Source: Lachnospiraceae bacterium UBA4348
GTDB lineage: Bacteria; Bacillota; Clostridia; Lachnospirales; Lachnospiraceae
Direction: 5' to 3'
Assembly (NCBI GenBank): GCA_002394165.1
Contig: DGTA01000146.1
Coordinates: forward strand, 1,257-64,015
Length of the DNA: 62,759 bases
Positions 8,176 through 17,214 of the stretch are shown one piece after another. Made by a program: the position numbers and the translations under genes. The notes under the pieces were generated by a model that saw only the letters and a list, made by a program, of their open reading frames with translations, was not told the origin of the DNA and did not search any database. Positions within the stretch are counted from its first letter, which is position 1; every line of letters begins with the position of its first letter.

Positions 8176-8712
8176 ATGGCAAAAAAGGGAATCCGCTATG
8201 CGGTGTTTGGTTTGCTCGGTGACAATGGAAGTTATACCGGAGGTAAGTATTTAGCGCCGGTCGCGGCCTTTAACGGCACGCCCAATAAGTCGAGTGTGAA
8301 GGATTATGGTGATGACCGCTGCACGGAGGTTTCGAATGAGACCTTAGGAGCCGCGCTCTCGGTGGAACTGACCAACGATGATCTGGAGATTTTCGCGATG
8401 CTTCTTGGGCATACGCTGACGGAGGGAGAGCTGGTTTACTCGACCGATGATGAAGCGCCGTATGTCGGTGTCGGAGCGGTGGGAGTTTCTGGTAAAAAAT
8501 GGAGGGCCAAGTTCTATAAAAAGGTGCTCTTTAGTGAGCCCAATGATGAGAACACGACCAAGCAGGAATCGACCACCTTCGGCCACATCACGCTGGAGGG
8601 CGAGGCCGTTCCGCTTGACGACGGCACCTGGAAGCAGGAGAAGGAGTTCGATACGCTCGAAGCCGCCAAGACGTATCTTAACGGTCTGGTCGGGATTACG
8701 ACCACTCCGTGA
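8176..8712 (+). CDS. Major tail tube protein
   Basis: The 178-residue product forms the stacked rings of the non-contractile tail tube. Seen features are GIRYAVFGLLG at the start, an LAPVAAFNGTPNKSS loop, AALSVELTNDDLEIFAMLLGH, and a late segment with TKQESTTFGHITLEGEAVPLDDGTWK. These match phi13/TP901-type major tail proteins. GAGGAGGAG precedes ATG 8176. In related phages it is among the most abundant virion proteins. Confidence 0.88.
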   Translation: MAKKGIRYAVFGLLGDNGSYTGGKYLAPVAAFNGTPNKSSVKDYGDDRCTEVSNETLGAALSVELTNDDLEIFAMLLGHTLTEGELVYSTDDEAPYVGVGAVGVSGKKWRAKFYKKVLFSEPNDENTTKQESTTFGHITLEGEAVPLDDGTWKQEKEFDTLEAAKTYLNGLVGITTTP

Positions 8713-8733
8713 GCATAAAGGGAGGGTCAGCTT

Positions 8734-9105
8734 ATGAGTGATGTCCAGCCAAAGGGGATCGATGTCGAAATCGCCGGGCAGGTCTGGTACCTGTATATGA
8801 GCATTGCAGCGGCGGACATCATCCAGGATCACTATGATCTTCCGCTGCAACAGGTGATGGATCAGCTCTTCGATGAGAGAGAGCGGTACGACACCTGCGT
8901 GTATCTGTTAACTGTACTTATGGCCGATGAAGTGCGCCGGGAAGGATTAGAGCGGCAGGTACCTACTGCCGATCAGCTTAAAGACCTTCTTGACGTGCCA
9001 TCGGTCAATAAACTCACCGGCATCATCCTGGTTTCCTATGGCCTTTCGATGCCACAGGCAGATGAGGATGATGACCCAAACGCGGAGAGGAGCCCGAGAA
9101 ATTAA
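8734..9105 (+). CDS. Tail assembly chaperone, short (gpG-like) form
   Basis: The unshifted reading gives a 123-residue acidic protein starting at ATG 8734 after AGGGAGGG. It has VEIAGQVWYLYMSIAAADIIQDHYD and a C-terminal acidic PQADEDDDP stretch. Its size, helical nature and place between tail tube and tape measure fit the gpG-like chaperone that coats the tape measure during tail assembly. A C CCA AAC slippery heptamer at 9075-9081 allows a minority of ribosomes to shift back one base and make the longer form described separately. Confidence 0.85.
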   Translation: MSDVQPKGIDVEIAGQVWYLYMSIAAADIIQDHYDLPLQQVMDQLFDERERYDTCVYLLTVLMADEVRREGLERQVPTADQLKDLLDVPSVNKLTGIILVSYGLSMPQADEDDDPNAERSPRN

Positions 9106-9266
9106 ACATCCCGTGGCTCCTTTTTGTTGGAATGAACTTCCTGGGCTTTCGGGAAAGCGAAGTGCTTTCCATGACGCCTCGGAAGTTCTTTTTGCTTTAT
9201 GAGCAGTTCTTAGAGCTTAAAGGCTATAAAAAGCCGATGGAAAACAGCATCGATGCGCTGCCATAA
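8734..9266 (+). CDS. Tail assembly chaperone, -1 frameshifted (gpGT-like) form
   Basis: Slipping from CCA AAC to CCC AAA at 9075-9081 joins the first 116 residues to 61 more in the -1 frame, ending at TAA 9264-9266. The extension reads KLNIPWLLFVGMNFLGF and then MTPRKFFLLYEQFLELKGY, the typical C-terminal T domain of Firmicutes tail chaperones. The -1 frame has a TGA at 9072-9074, so the shift must occur after that point, and the heptamer lies exactly there. The shift junction is joined with no indel assumed. The extension has no good start of its own. Confidence 0.82.
9075..9081 (+). promoter_or_regulatory. Programmed -1 ribosomal frameshift site, C CCA AAC
   Basis: The heptamer fits X XXY YYZ in the zero frame (Pro-Asn) and is the only perfect slippery site between the -1 frame stop at 9072 and the zero-frame stop at 9103. 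Confidence 0.82.
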
Positions 9267-9302
9267 AGATAGATGTTTTCTTGCCAGGAAGGAGTGATGG
9301 CT

Positions 9303-12300
9303 ATGGCAGGAGCTGGAAAGATTGGCATAGTGATCGCGCTTGATGGCGAGAAGGCTTTTTCAAATGCCCTGAAGAATGCGCAAAAAAGTGCGAAGCTTTG
9401 TGAACAGGGACTGAAAAACCTCCAGCGTGAATATGACTCCAATGCCAACAGTATCGAAGCGCTCACCAAGAAGGAGGAGGCCCTTAAGTCCAAGCAGGAA
9501 GCCTTAACCCGCGTGGTCAATGAGGCGAAAAGCGGCCAGGAGCATGCGAAGAAAAATTATGAACTGACGGCGAAGGCACTGGAGAAATACCAGAAGGAAT
9601 TAGAGCAGGCCGAGCGGGAACTTAAGCAGATGGAAAGGACGGGGGATACCTCGTCCAAAGCTTACAAGGATCAGCAAAAGGCGGTCGAGGATCTTCGAAA
9701 GAAGGTAAGCGCCCAGTCTCTGGAGTACCAGAAAGCACAGGGGAACGTTACTTCCTGGAATACACAGATCAGTAAAGCCGAGGGTGATTTGAAAGCCAAC
9801 AGCCGGGCACTGGAAAAGAATACCCAGTACCTGGAGGAAGCGAAAGGCAGCGCAAACGGTGTGGCTACCTCCATTGACCGGTTTGGCCGGGAAGTGGATG
9901 AGGCAAAGGGAAGCACAGATGAGATGAATATTTCCCTCGCCTCCATGATCAAGAATAAGATCGTGGATCTGGGAGCCTCCGTTCTTTCACGCCTTGGCAT
10001 GGCAGCGGCAGATGCGGCCAAAGAGGTCGTCACCACCGGATCCGAATTCGAAGCGGTCATGTCCAAGGTGGAAGCCCTCTCGGGAGCGTCGGCCTCTGAA
10101 GTAGATGCCATGGGAACCAAGGCAAAGAAGCTGGGAGCAGCGACCAAGTTTTCAGCGGTCCAGGTGGGCGAGGCCTTTTCCTACATGGCTCTTGCCGGGT
10201 ATGATGCCACCCAGTCGATTGAAGCGATCGATGGCGTGGTAAATCTGGCGGCCGCCTCCGATATGGACCTGGCCGAGGCTTCAGATTTGGTGACCGATTA
10301 CCTCTCCGCCTTTGGCCTGGAAGCTAAGGACGCCGGAAAACTTGTCGATGAACTAGCCTTCGCCCAGGCCAACAGTAATACCACCACCTCGCAGCTTGGG
10401 GAAGCCTTCTCCGGGTGCGCGGCCAGTGCGAAGGCTAACGGACAGAGCGTAGAGACTACCACGGCCTTTCTGGAGGCCTTTGCAAACCAGGGCTTAAAGG
10501 GAAGCCGGGCCGGTGTGGCTCTAAACGCCATGATGGCCGATATGGTTAAGCACATGAAAAACGGCCAGATCACGATCGGAGATACCGCCATCGCGGTGGC
10601 CGATTCGGAAGGGAACTTCCGTGATTTGACCGACATCATGATCGACGTGGAAGCAGCAACGGCGGATATGTCCGAGACGGAGAGAGCGGAAGCATTGTCC
10701 GCCATCTTTCAGCGAAAATCCCTGCAGGGTGTGAACCTGGCCCTTGGGGAGGGCATGGGGGCCATTTCTGGGTATAAACAAGAGCTGGAAGGGTGTGACG
10801 GCGCAGCCGCATCCATGGCCGAAACCATGCAGGATAACTTATCCGGACGAGTGACGGAGATGAATTCGGCTCTGGAGGGCCTGGCCGTTGCTCTCTATGA
10901 TTATCTGTCTGGACCGCTTAGCGGCATTGTTTCATTTGCCACCGGAGCGATCAGTAAGATCACCTCTTTCCTGTCTCCCCAGAAAACGGAAATGGAGGAG
11001 TTCAACAGCCAGATTGAGGCGATGCATAAGGAGGTACAAAAAAGCCTGAAGGACGCCTCCGATACGGCGAGCGCCGGGGAAGCGGACGCAGCAAAAATAT
11101 CCGCTCTTGCCGGTGTGATCTCCGATGCCGATACAAAGTATGGGATCTTCATCGGGAAGGATCCTTCTGCGGTGGTGAAAAAGACTGCCGATGCGGCTGG
11201 TGAGATGGCCGGGGAAGACGGATCTCTAAGTAAGATCGGCAAAGGAGCCGAGGGTGCAGCCCAGGGGCTCGATGCTCTTAATGGGGAGAGCCTATCTGAT
11301 TTATCATCCTCCACCAAAAGCGAAGCCAATAAGATCGCCGGTCCTGGCGGGTTCCTGAAAAAGATCAAAACGGTCGCAGGGACGGTAAAAGAAGGGATTA
11401 TGGGCCTTGCCGGGGCAGATCCTTCGGCCCTTGGGACCACACTTGGGACCCTTAGCGGCCAGGTCACCGGTGAGGGAGGATCCTTATCGGAGATAGGGAA
11501 AGCCGCCGAGGAGACGAAAGAAGCGGTAGAGGGAATAGGAAGCGCTGATGCGTCCGGGCTTGATACAAGCCTTACCGATCTGGAAGGAAAGGTATCCGGA
11601 GAGGAAGGAAGCCTTGGAAAGATAAAAAAGTCTGCGGATGAGACGGTCGATGCCGTTGACGGTCTTGGACAGGCGGATGCCTCCGGTCTGGCAACCAGTG
11701 TTGGAGAGGTAAGTAAGAAGCTTACCGGAGAAGGCGAGGGCTTCCTCGATAAAATCAAAAAGGGTGCCAGCGATGCTGCCCAGGGGATTGCCGATTTTGC
11801 GGGGAGCCAGATCAATACCGAAGGCATCACCGGTGCCCTTGAAAACGTGCTGGTAAGTCAAAAGGAAGTATCCGAGGGGATGGACAGCTTTACCTCCTTT
11901 AAGGTAAAAAATGCCATTTCAGAGCTTGCCAGCGTGATTCCGGAGATTGGTGCAGCCTGGGATGAAACCTCTGGAAAGCTTTCCATGACCAAAGAGCAAT
12001 TTGATACCTTAATCGACTCCGAAAAACTCGCCATCCGCCAGCAGGCCTATGTCAAAGCATCGGCGACGGCAACGGAGGCCTGGGCAGCGGCTACCGTTGA
12101 GCAGACGATGGCGCAGGACGCCTTAAATGCACAGCTGGGGGAAATCAACGAAAGCGCCGGTACGAACTTTACGACTTTTAAAGAGCTTTCCGATGCCTAT
12201 GATCAGGCCAGCGCTTCTTCAGTAACCGATGCCGATGCCATGGCTCTTTTAAATTCGGTGACCTGGGATCAGGTGATTGCGGCCGGGGAGGCCAACCAGG

Positions 12301-15300
12301 CCCTTATTAAAGCCGATGAGCAGGTGACATCCGCTTCGGAGAACATGCATGCCTATGAAGAGGCGGCCAGCCGGGCAAACGAACAGATGAGAGAGCAGGA
12401 AGAGGCCGCTGGGGCGGTACGCGACGCTCTTTCTGATCAAAGCGAGGAACAGGAGAACGTCCAGAAAAGCGCAGCGAGTATGACCACAGCCCTGGGGACT
12501 GTGATCGAAGCGGCGGATGATTCGGACGAGGCCATGCAGGAGCTTGAGGAAACGATCGAGAGCCTGGACGCGGCCGGTATAGAGGCCGTCGCAAAAGCAT
12601 CCGAGGAAGCGGGAACCCGTATTAAAGAAGCCTTTGATGGGGCCAAGGAAAGTGCAAAAAGTGCCTTCTCCATTAACCCTTTCGAGGAGTGGAGCGTTGA
12701 TCCGGAAAAAGGCATGCAGGCGATGCTTGAAGCCTTTGAAAGTCAGATCCAGGGGTTTGAAAATTATGCAGCCAATCTTCAGACGATCACCAGGCATGTC
12801 GGGCAGGAAGTGACACCGGAGTTTCTCCAGTACTTACAGGACCTTGGAACCGAAGGAGCCCTGGTGGCCCAGCAGCTGGCTTCTTCTCTGGAGGGGGAGG
12901 ATGCCAATCCGGAAAAGGTCGTCCAGATCATGGAAAAGTACAGCGAGGCCATGGATATCCAGGATAAGGTCTCGTCTGCGATGGCCATGAATGAGGTGGC
13001 TATTAAGTTGGGCCTTGGAGAACTTGGTTCTACACTGGATGAGTGGGACGGGTTATCCGAGGCGGTAAATGGAGCACTGGAAGGTCTTGGAGAGGATGTA
13101 TCCGAGGAGGTTCTTTCCGAATTTGAAACAGCCAGGCAGGCCGCCATCGATGCCGGTGCGAAGATCCCGGAGGGCCTTGCCGATTCGATAAAGGAAAGTG
13201 ATAACCCGGAGGAAGCGGTCCGGCTTGCCACTGCCCAGCTTAACGCGGCGGTCAAAAGTCAGGGGGAGGCCCTTTTAAAGAGCGCCGGTGAGCTGGGAGT
13301 GGATATCCCGGGCTCGATCGCTACAAAGATCAAAGCTGGTGGACCGGGAGCCCAGAGGGCCTACATGGAGCTTCTAAACTATATCACCAGCTCGGATACC
13401 TCCACGGTAAAAGACGATGCTTCCGGTACCGGTGAAGACCTCGGAAGCGGGGTAGCTACCGGTATCACGGACAGCTCCCAGACCGTAGAAGATGCGGCCT
13501 CAGGTGTTACGGACGCAGCCGTTGAAGCGGCCGATCAGGCAGCCGAGGCGATGAGCGATGCCGGTCTTACAGCAGGCCGCTCTTATGTCACGGGGATCAT
13601 CGACTACCAGGGAGTGGCGCAGCTAGCTGCCAAGGCCCTGGTAACGAACTCTGCCACCTCGGCTGGTGAGGGAGCTTCGAAGTTTTCAGAGGCCGGTACG
13701 AGCGCCGGTTCCAACTTTGTCACCGGATTATCGAGCCAAAACGGATCCGCTGCCAGTGCAGGCAGTACCATCGCCAGCCGGGCTAAATCAGCAGCGGCCA
13801 GCTGGACAAACAGTTTTTACAGCGTTGGTTATCAGATGGGCGCCGGTATCAACAGCGGTCTGCAATCCACGGCCAACATGATCGCCAATACAGCCTCCGC
13901 TACGGTAAAGCGGGCTGTGAAGGCGGCCCAGGATGCGGCGCAGATCAAGTCACCGTCACGCGTGATGCGGGATAAGGTTGGTAAACAGTTAGGTGCCGGT
14001 CTTGCCTTTGGTATCAAACAAAGCACTTCCCTGGCGACCGATGCGGCCCAGACACAGATGAACCGGACTCTCTATGCCTATGCCTTATGGATGGCCAGGA
14101 ATAAAAAGAGGATCGGATCGCTGGGAAATCAGTGGGCAGAAGATATCACCTACGGATGGAGACGGCTTGCCAACCAGCAGATAAGAAACCGATTTGGCAT
14201 CTCACAGTTTACGAAGGATGATAACGGAAAAACGGTCAAAAAGGATGCCACGACCTATTCCGGAGAGATCATGCAGGCAGCGGAGGCCTACCTTTCCAAT
14301 GTCGCTTCCATGTATGAGGTGTCGGAAAAATCCACCTTAAAGTACTGGGAGACGGTAAGGGCATCTGTCGGAAAAGGGACCCAGGCATGGTACGACGCCA
14401 GTAAGAAGATAAAAGAGCTCCGGTCCCAAATCGGATCCGAGGCAGTGGCCGGGGAGCTTTATGACGCGGTAACAACCTATTATGATTTATCGGCCAAGGC
14501 CTCCATGCAGTACTGGATGGAAGTTCGAAGACACTATGCCAAGGGAACGGCAGACCGTCTTAAGGCGGATCAGGAATATTTAAAGGCGAGGGGGAATTAT
14601 GAAAAACAGCTGACGGATTTAACCAGCCAGTACAGCCAGGAGCGGAGCCGGATCATAGCGGACCGGAATGAAAAGATCAAAGACCTGCAAAATGATCTGG
14701 CCAGCGAGATCAAAAAGATCAATGAGCAGCTTTCAAAGGATATCGCCGATGAGCAGAAATCGCTGGCAAAGGAACGTAAATCCATCAATGATCAGCTGGC
14801 GAAAGACCTAAAAAAGATCGAGGAAAAACTCGCTTCTGACATTCAGGCGGCCAATGACCGGTATACGAGCGCTGTTGAAAAACGGCGTGATGAGCTTATC
14901 AGCTCCTTTGGGATTTTCGAAGCTTTTGAATCGAAGTCCGAAAAGGGTGAGCAGCTTCTTTTTAATCTTCAGTCTCAGGTGGCGGGGTTAAAAGACTGGT
15001 CCAAAACCTTGGAAAAGCTTGGAAAGCGCGGGCTGCTCAGCGACGATCTGATGAAGGAGCTTTCCGCACAGGGACCGCAGCAGTCCGCTGCTATCCATGC
15101 GCTATCAATGTTATCGGACGAGGAACTGAAATCCTATAACCGAGCGTACACGGAGAAACTTTCCTTTGCCCAGAGACAGGCCGTATCCGAGAATGCGGAT
15201 TTAAAGCAGGAAGTGAAGGCGGAGATCGCCTCTCTTCGGGCAAGCGCGACCACTGAGAGAAACGCCCTTAAGCAGAGCGCGGCCGCAGAAATCCAGAAAG

Positions 15301-16091
15301 CCCAGAAGGAGACGAGCAAAACGATCGAGCAGCTTCGAAAGGACGCTGCCAAGGAGATCAACGCTCATAAGAAATCGACCAACAATGAGATCAATGCCCT
15401 TAAAAAGGCAACGACCACAGAGCTTAATAACCTAAAGAAAACCTATCAAAGTGAGCGGAAGGCTCTTAGTAAGGATATCAACAAGGATATCTTAAACCTG
15501 GCCAAGAATATACGGTCCACGGCATCGGATGAGGTATCGAAGGTGGTATCCCAGCTGCGGAGCCTTAGCGGGTTAAAAAGCGGAGCGGCCGGATCGGTAA
15601 ACGCTAACGTTAGAAAGGCAGCCGGTCACGCCTCCGGAACCAGAAGACTCTCCACCAACTTTGCATGGATGGATGAGAGGGGGAACTTAGAGTACCTCGT
15701 TCGAAAATCAGACCAGGCCATGCTTAATACGCTGGCTAAAGCCGGGGATGCGATCATTCCGGCCGCTAACGTGGAAAACCTTTATGATTGGTCAAGGATC
15801 AGTCCCCAGGCACTGGCAACGCAGCAGGCGGCGCTCCAGTCCTACCTAAGATCGGTATCGGCATCGATCAGCATGGCGGCTCTTAACGGGCGGCTCTCGG
15901 AAGGTTACGGAGCGCCTGGCATGTCCTCTTCCGGATATGACGATCGCTCGGTGGTAGGCCTGATGAGGGAGATGGTCTCTCTCCTTAAAGAGGGGAAGGA
16001 GATCTATCTCGATACCGGCGCTTTGGTAGGTGGAACTTCCATGGCCATGAGCCATGATTTTGCGATGAAGGCAAAAAGGAGGCGGTCATGA
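9303..16091 (+). CDS. Tail tape measure protein
   Basis: This 2,262-residue protein sets tail length. ATG 9303 is preferred over 9273 or 9297 because AGGAAGGAG at 9286-9294 lies eight bases before it. Residues 20-200 are coiled coil. Residues 260-500 hold the TP901-type core (LAGYDATQSIEAIDGVVNLA, then QGLKGSRAGVALNAMMADM). A hydrophobic segment lies near 535-560. Residues 640-835 contain a 43-residue tandem repeat. Further helical regions follow, with two highly charged coiled coils near 1765-1865 and 1960-2065 and a final domain with GNLEYLVRK. At about 1.5 angstrom per residue, the tail would be roughly 340 nm long; this is a family rule of thumb. The stop overlaps the next start (ATGA). 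Confidence 0.95.
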   Translation: MAGAGKIGIVIALDGEKAFSNALKNAQKSAKLCEQGLKNLQREYDSNANSIEALTKKEEALKSKQEALTRVVNEAKSGQEHAKKNYELTAKALEKYQKELEQAERELKQMERTGDTSSKAYKDQQKAVEDLRKKVSAQSLEYQKAQGNVTSWNTQISKAEGDLKANSRALEKNTQYLEEAKGSANGVATSIDRFGREVDEAKGSTDEMNISLASMIKNKIVDLGASVLSRLGMAAADAAKEVVTTGSEFEAVMSKVEALSGASASEVDAMGTKAKKLGAATKFSAVQVGEAFSYMALAGYDATQSIEAIDGVVNLAAASDMDLAEASDLVTDYLSAFGLEAKDAGKLVDELAFAQANSNTTTSQLGEAFSGCAASAKANGQSVETTTAFLEAFANQGLKGSRAGVALNAMMADMVKHMKNGQITIGDTAIAVADSEGNFRDLTDIMIDVEAATADMSETERAEALSAIFQRKSLQGVNLALGEGMGAISGYKQELEGCDGAAASMAETMQDNLSGRVTEMNSALEGLAVALYDYLSGPLSGIVSFATGAISKITSFLSPQKTEMEEFNSQIEAMHKEVQKSLKDASDTASAGEADAAKISALAGVISDADTKYGIFIGKDPSAVVKKTADAAGEMAGEDGSLSKIGKGAEGAAQGLDALNGESLSDLSSSTKSEANKIAGPGGFLKKIKTVAGTVKEGIMGLAGADPSALGTTLGTLSGQVTGEGGSLSEIGKAAEETKEAVEGIGSADASGLDTSLTDLEGKVSGEEGSLGKIKKSADETVDAVDGLGQADASGLATSVGEVSKKLTGEGEGFLDKIKKGASDAAQGIADFAGSQINTEGITGALENVLVSQKEVSEGMDSFTSFKVKNAISELASVIPEIGAAWDETSGKLSMTKEQFDTLIDSEKLAIRQQAYVKASATATEAWAAATVEQTMAQDALNAQLGEINESAGTNFTTFKELSDAYDQASASSVTDADAMALLNSVTWDQVIAAGEANQALIKADEQVTSASENMHAYEEAASRANEQMREQEEAAGAVRDALSDQSEEQENVQKSAASMTTALGTVIEAADDSDEAMQELEETIESLDAAGIEAVAKASEEAGTRIKEAFDGAKESAKSAFSINPFEEWSVDPEKGMQAMLEAFESQIQGFENYAANLQTITRHVGQEVTPEFLQYLQDLGTEGALVAQQLASSLEGEDANPEKVVQIMEKYSEAMDIQDKVSSAMAMNEVAIKLGLGELGSTLDEWDGLSEAVNGALEGLGEDVSEEVLSEFETARQAAIDAGAKIPEGLADSIKESDNPEEAVRLATAQLNAAVKSQGEALLKSAGELGVDIPGSIATKIKAGGPGAQRAYMELLNYITSSDTSTVKDDASGTGEDLGSGVATGITDSSQTVEDAASGVTDAAVEAADQAAEAMSDAGLTAGRSYVTGIIDYQGVAQLAAKALVTNSATSAGEGASKFSEAGTSAGSNFVTGLSSQNGSAASAGSTIASRAKSAAASWTNSFYSVGYQMGAGINSGLQSTANMIANTASATVKRAVKAAQDAAQIKSPSRVMRDKVGKQLGAGLAFGIKQSTSLATDAAQTQMNRTLYAYALWMARNKKRIGSLGNQWAEDITYGWRRLANQQIRNRFGISQFTKDDNGKTVKKDATTYSGEIMQAAEAYLSNVASMYEVSEKSTLKYWETVRASVGKGTQAWYDASKKIKELRSQIGSEAVAGELYDAVTTYYDLSAKASMQYWMEVRRHYAKGTADRLKADQEYLKARGNYEKQLTDLTSQYSQERSRIIADRNEKIKDLQNDLASEIKKINEQLSKDIADEQKSLAKERKSINDQLAKDLKKIEEKLASDIQAANDRYTSAVEKRRDELISSFGIFEAFESKSEKGEQLLFNLQSQVAGLKDWSKTLEKLGKRGLLSDDLMKELSAQGPQQSAAIHALSMLSDEELKSYNRAYTEKLSFAQRQAVSENADLKQEVKAEIASLRASATTERNALKQSAAAEIQKAQKETSKTIEQLRKDAAKEINAHKKSTNNEINALKKATTTELNNLKKTYQSERKALSKDINKDILNLAKNIRSTASDEVSKVVSQLRSLSGLKSGAAGSVNANVRKAAGHASGTRRLSTNFAWMDERGNLEYLVRKSDQAMLNTLAKAGDAIIPAANVENLYDWSRISPQALATQQAALQSYLRSVSASISMAALNGRLSEGYGAPGMSSSGYDDRSVVGLMREMVSLLKEGKEIYLDTGALVGGTSMAMSHDFAMKAKRRRS
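11220..11806 (+). repeat. 43-residue tandem repeat inside the tape measure gene
   Basis: Four units of 129 or 132 bases start at 11220, 11349, 11478 and 11607, and a partial fifth starts at 11739. Each begins with a Gly-(Ser/Phe)-Leu-x-x-Ile-x-Lys pattern and carries a Gly-x-(Ala/Glu)-x-x-(Ser/Ala)-(Gly/Ala)-Leu pattern in the middle. The first four unit boundaries keep the 43- or 44-codon phase exactly. Confidence 0.85.
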
Positions 16092-16798
16092 GAATAAACG
16101 GAACGGATATCGCACTGTATCAGGCCAGGCAGCTACGCGTTACCATCGGCCATCAGGAGATAAAAAACAGTCATTCATGGGCTCCCGGATCGGGAGTCCC
16201 TTATTTTGCCCCTAACCAGTACGGATTTAAACGGTTCCAGGTGGTTTTGATGGTGAAAGGGGAAGGCCGGGAGGAGATCAAACTGAATTGTTCCAGGATC
16301 CTTTCGTTAATCCAGGGAAAGACAAAGCTTGAGCTTGACGGGTTTCAAACGACCTTCGTTGGAGTGCTTTCCGCTGCGCCTACCAGAGAGGAGCGGTCCC
16401 GAAAGAAGTGGCATACCCTCACACTGGACTTTGACGGGTATGAATATCTGACTCCGGTGGTTATCTCCGGTACCGGCGAGGTAGAAGTGAACAATCCGGG
16501 AACGCTCGAATCACCGGCGATCGTCACCCTGACAAGCGAAGTCAGAGTAAACCCGGTGCGGCTTACCGGGCTTTGCCATGATCATTATCTGGGATCCGAC
16601 CTTCCTGTCACGATTGAGGACATGGAGGCGAATACTCCGATCGTGATTGATGGCGTGACAGGTCTGATCACCCAGGGCGGGTCAGCCAGGGATATCGATG
16701 CCTGGACGCTGCCTTCCTTTTTGCCGGGGAAAACGAGAGTGACCTGTGACAGCACCTATGTAAACATACACATCATTGTATATCCGCTTATCGGATAA
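16088..16798 (+). CDS. Distal tail protein (Dit-like)
   Basis: The 236-residue product follows the tape measure with a four-base overlap, the usual place for Dit, the hexameric hub joining tail tube and tip. It has RVTIGHQEIKNSHSW, FKRFQVVLMVKGEGREE and a beta-rich middle with FVGVLSAAPTREERSR and HTLTLDFDGYEY. The C-terminal half has a galectin-like strand pattern (IVTLTSEVRVNPVRLTG). The call follows sequence pattern and order. The C-terminal domain may carry a carbohydrate-binding insertion, which could not be tested. Confidence 0.82.
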   Translation: MRINGTDIALYQARQLRVTIGHQEIKNSHSWAPGSGVPYFAPNQYGFKRFQVVLMVKGEGREEIKLNCSRILSLIQGKTKLELDGFQTTFVGVLSAAPTREERSRKKWHTLTLDFDGYEYLTPVVISGTGEVEVNNPGTLESPAIVTLTSEVRVNPVRLTGLCHDHYLGSDLPVTIEDMEANTPIVIDGVTGLITQGGSARDIDAWTLPSFLPGKTRVTCDSTYVNIHIIVYPLIG

Positions 16799-16812
16799 GA
16801 AAGGAAGAGAGG

Positions 16813-17211
16813 ATGAAAATCTATCAGATCAGGCAGATTGCCAGTGTATTATCAGAGCTTTCCAAAAAGAAGATGCCCGTAAAGCTTGGGTTTGCCATTT
16901 CCGTCAACATAGAAGAGTTAAACCGCTGGATCGAGAAGGTGGAAAAGCAGCGGATCGATTTATGCCGGAAATATGCGAAAAAGGATGACCGGGGAGAGGC
17001 TGTTATTCATGATGATCGATTTGAAATCGAGGACCTGGAGGCGCTGACAATGGAGATCAACAAGCTGATGGAGGAAGAGATTCATCTGAATGTTCGCAGC
17101 GTGCCGGAGGGCATTTTAGAGAGCATTGATACTTCCAGCCGGTATGATGCGGTTACAGCGGATGAGATCAGCGCTATGCAGTTTATGCTTTTAAAAGGGG
17201 GAGGCGATTAA
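16813..17211 (+). CDS. Tail-associated protein of unknown function (possibly DUF1617-like)
   Basis: This 132-residue protein lies between the distal tail protein and the tail-tip protein. It is mainly helical: MKIYQIRQIASVLSELSKKKMPVKLGFAISVNIEEL, a charged middle, and a C-terminal TADEISAMQFML segment. Similar small helical proteins (some labelled DUF1617) occur at this position in Firmicutes phages; the match is from memory and tentative. GAAGAGAGG precedes ATG 16813. It may help build the tip, or it may be only co-transcribed. Confidence 0.6.
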   Translation: MKIYQIRQIASVLSELSKKKMPVKLGFAISVNIEELNRWIEKVEKQRIDLCRKYAKKDDRGEAVIHDDRFEIEDLEALTMEINKLMEEEIHLNVRSVPEGILESIDTSSRYDAVTADEISAMQFMLLKGGGD

Positions 17212-17214
17212 TTC

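Noticed and set aside
8990..9202. Separate 70-codon ORF overlapping the chaperone gene end
   Set aside because: It is in the third frame and carries no family pattern; the real extension is the -1 frame reached through the slippery site.
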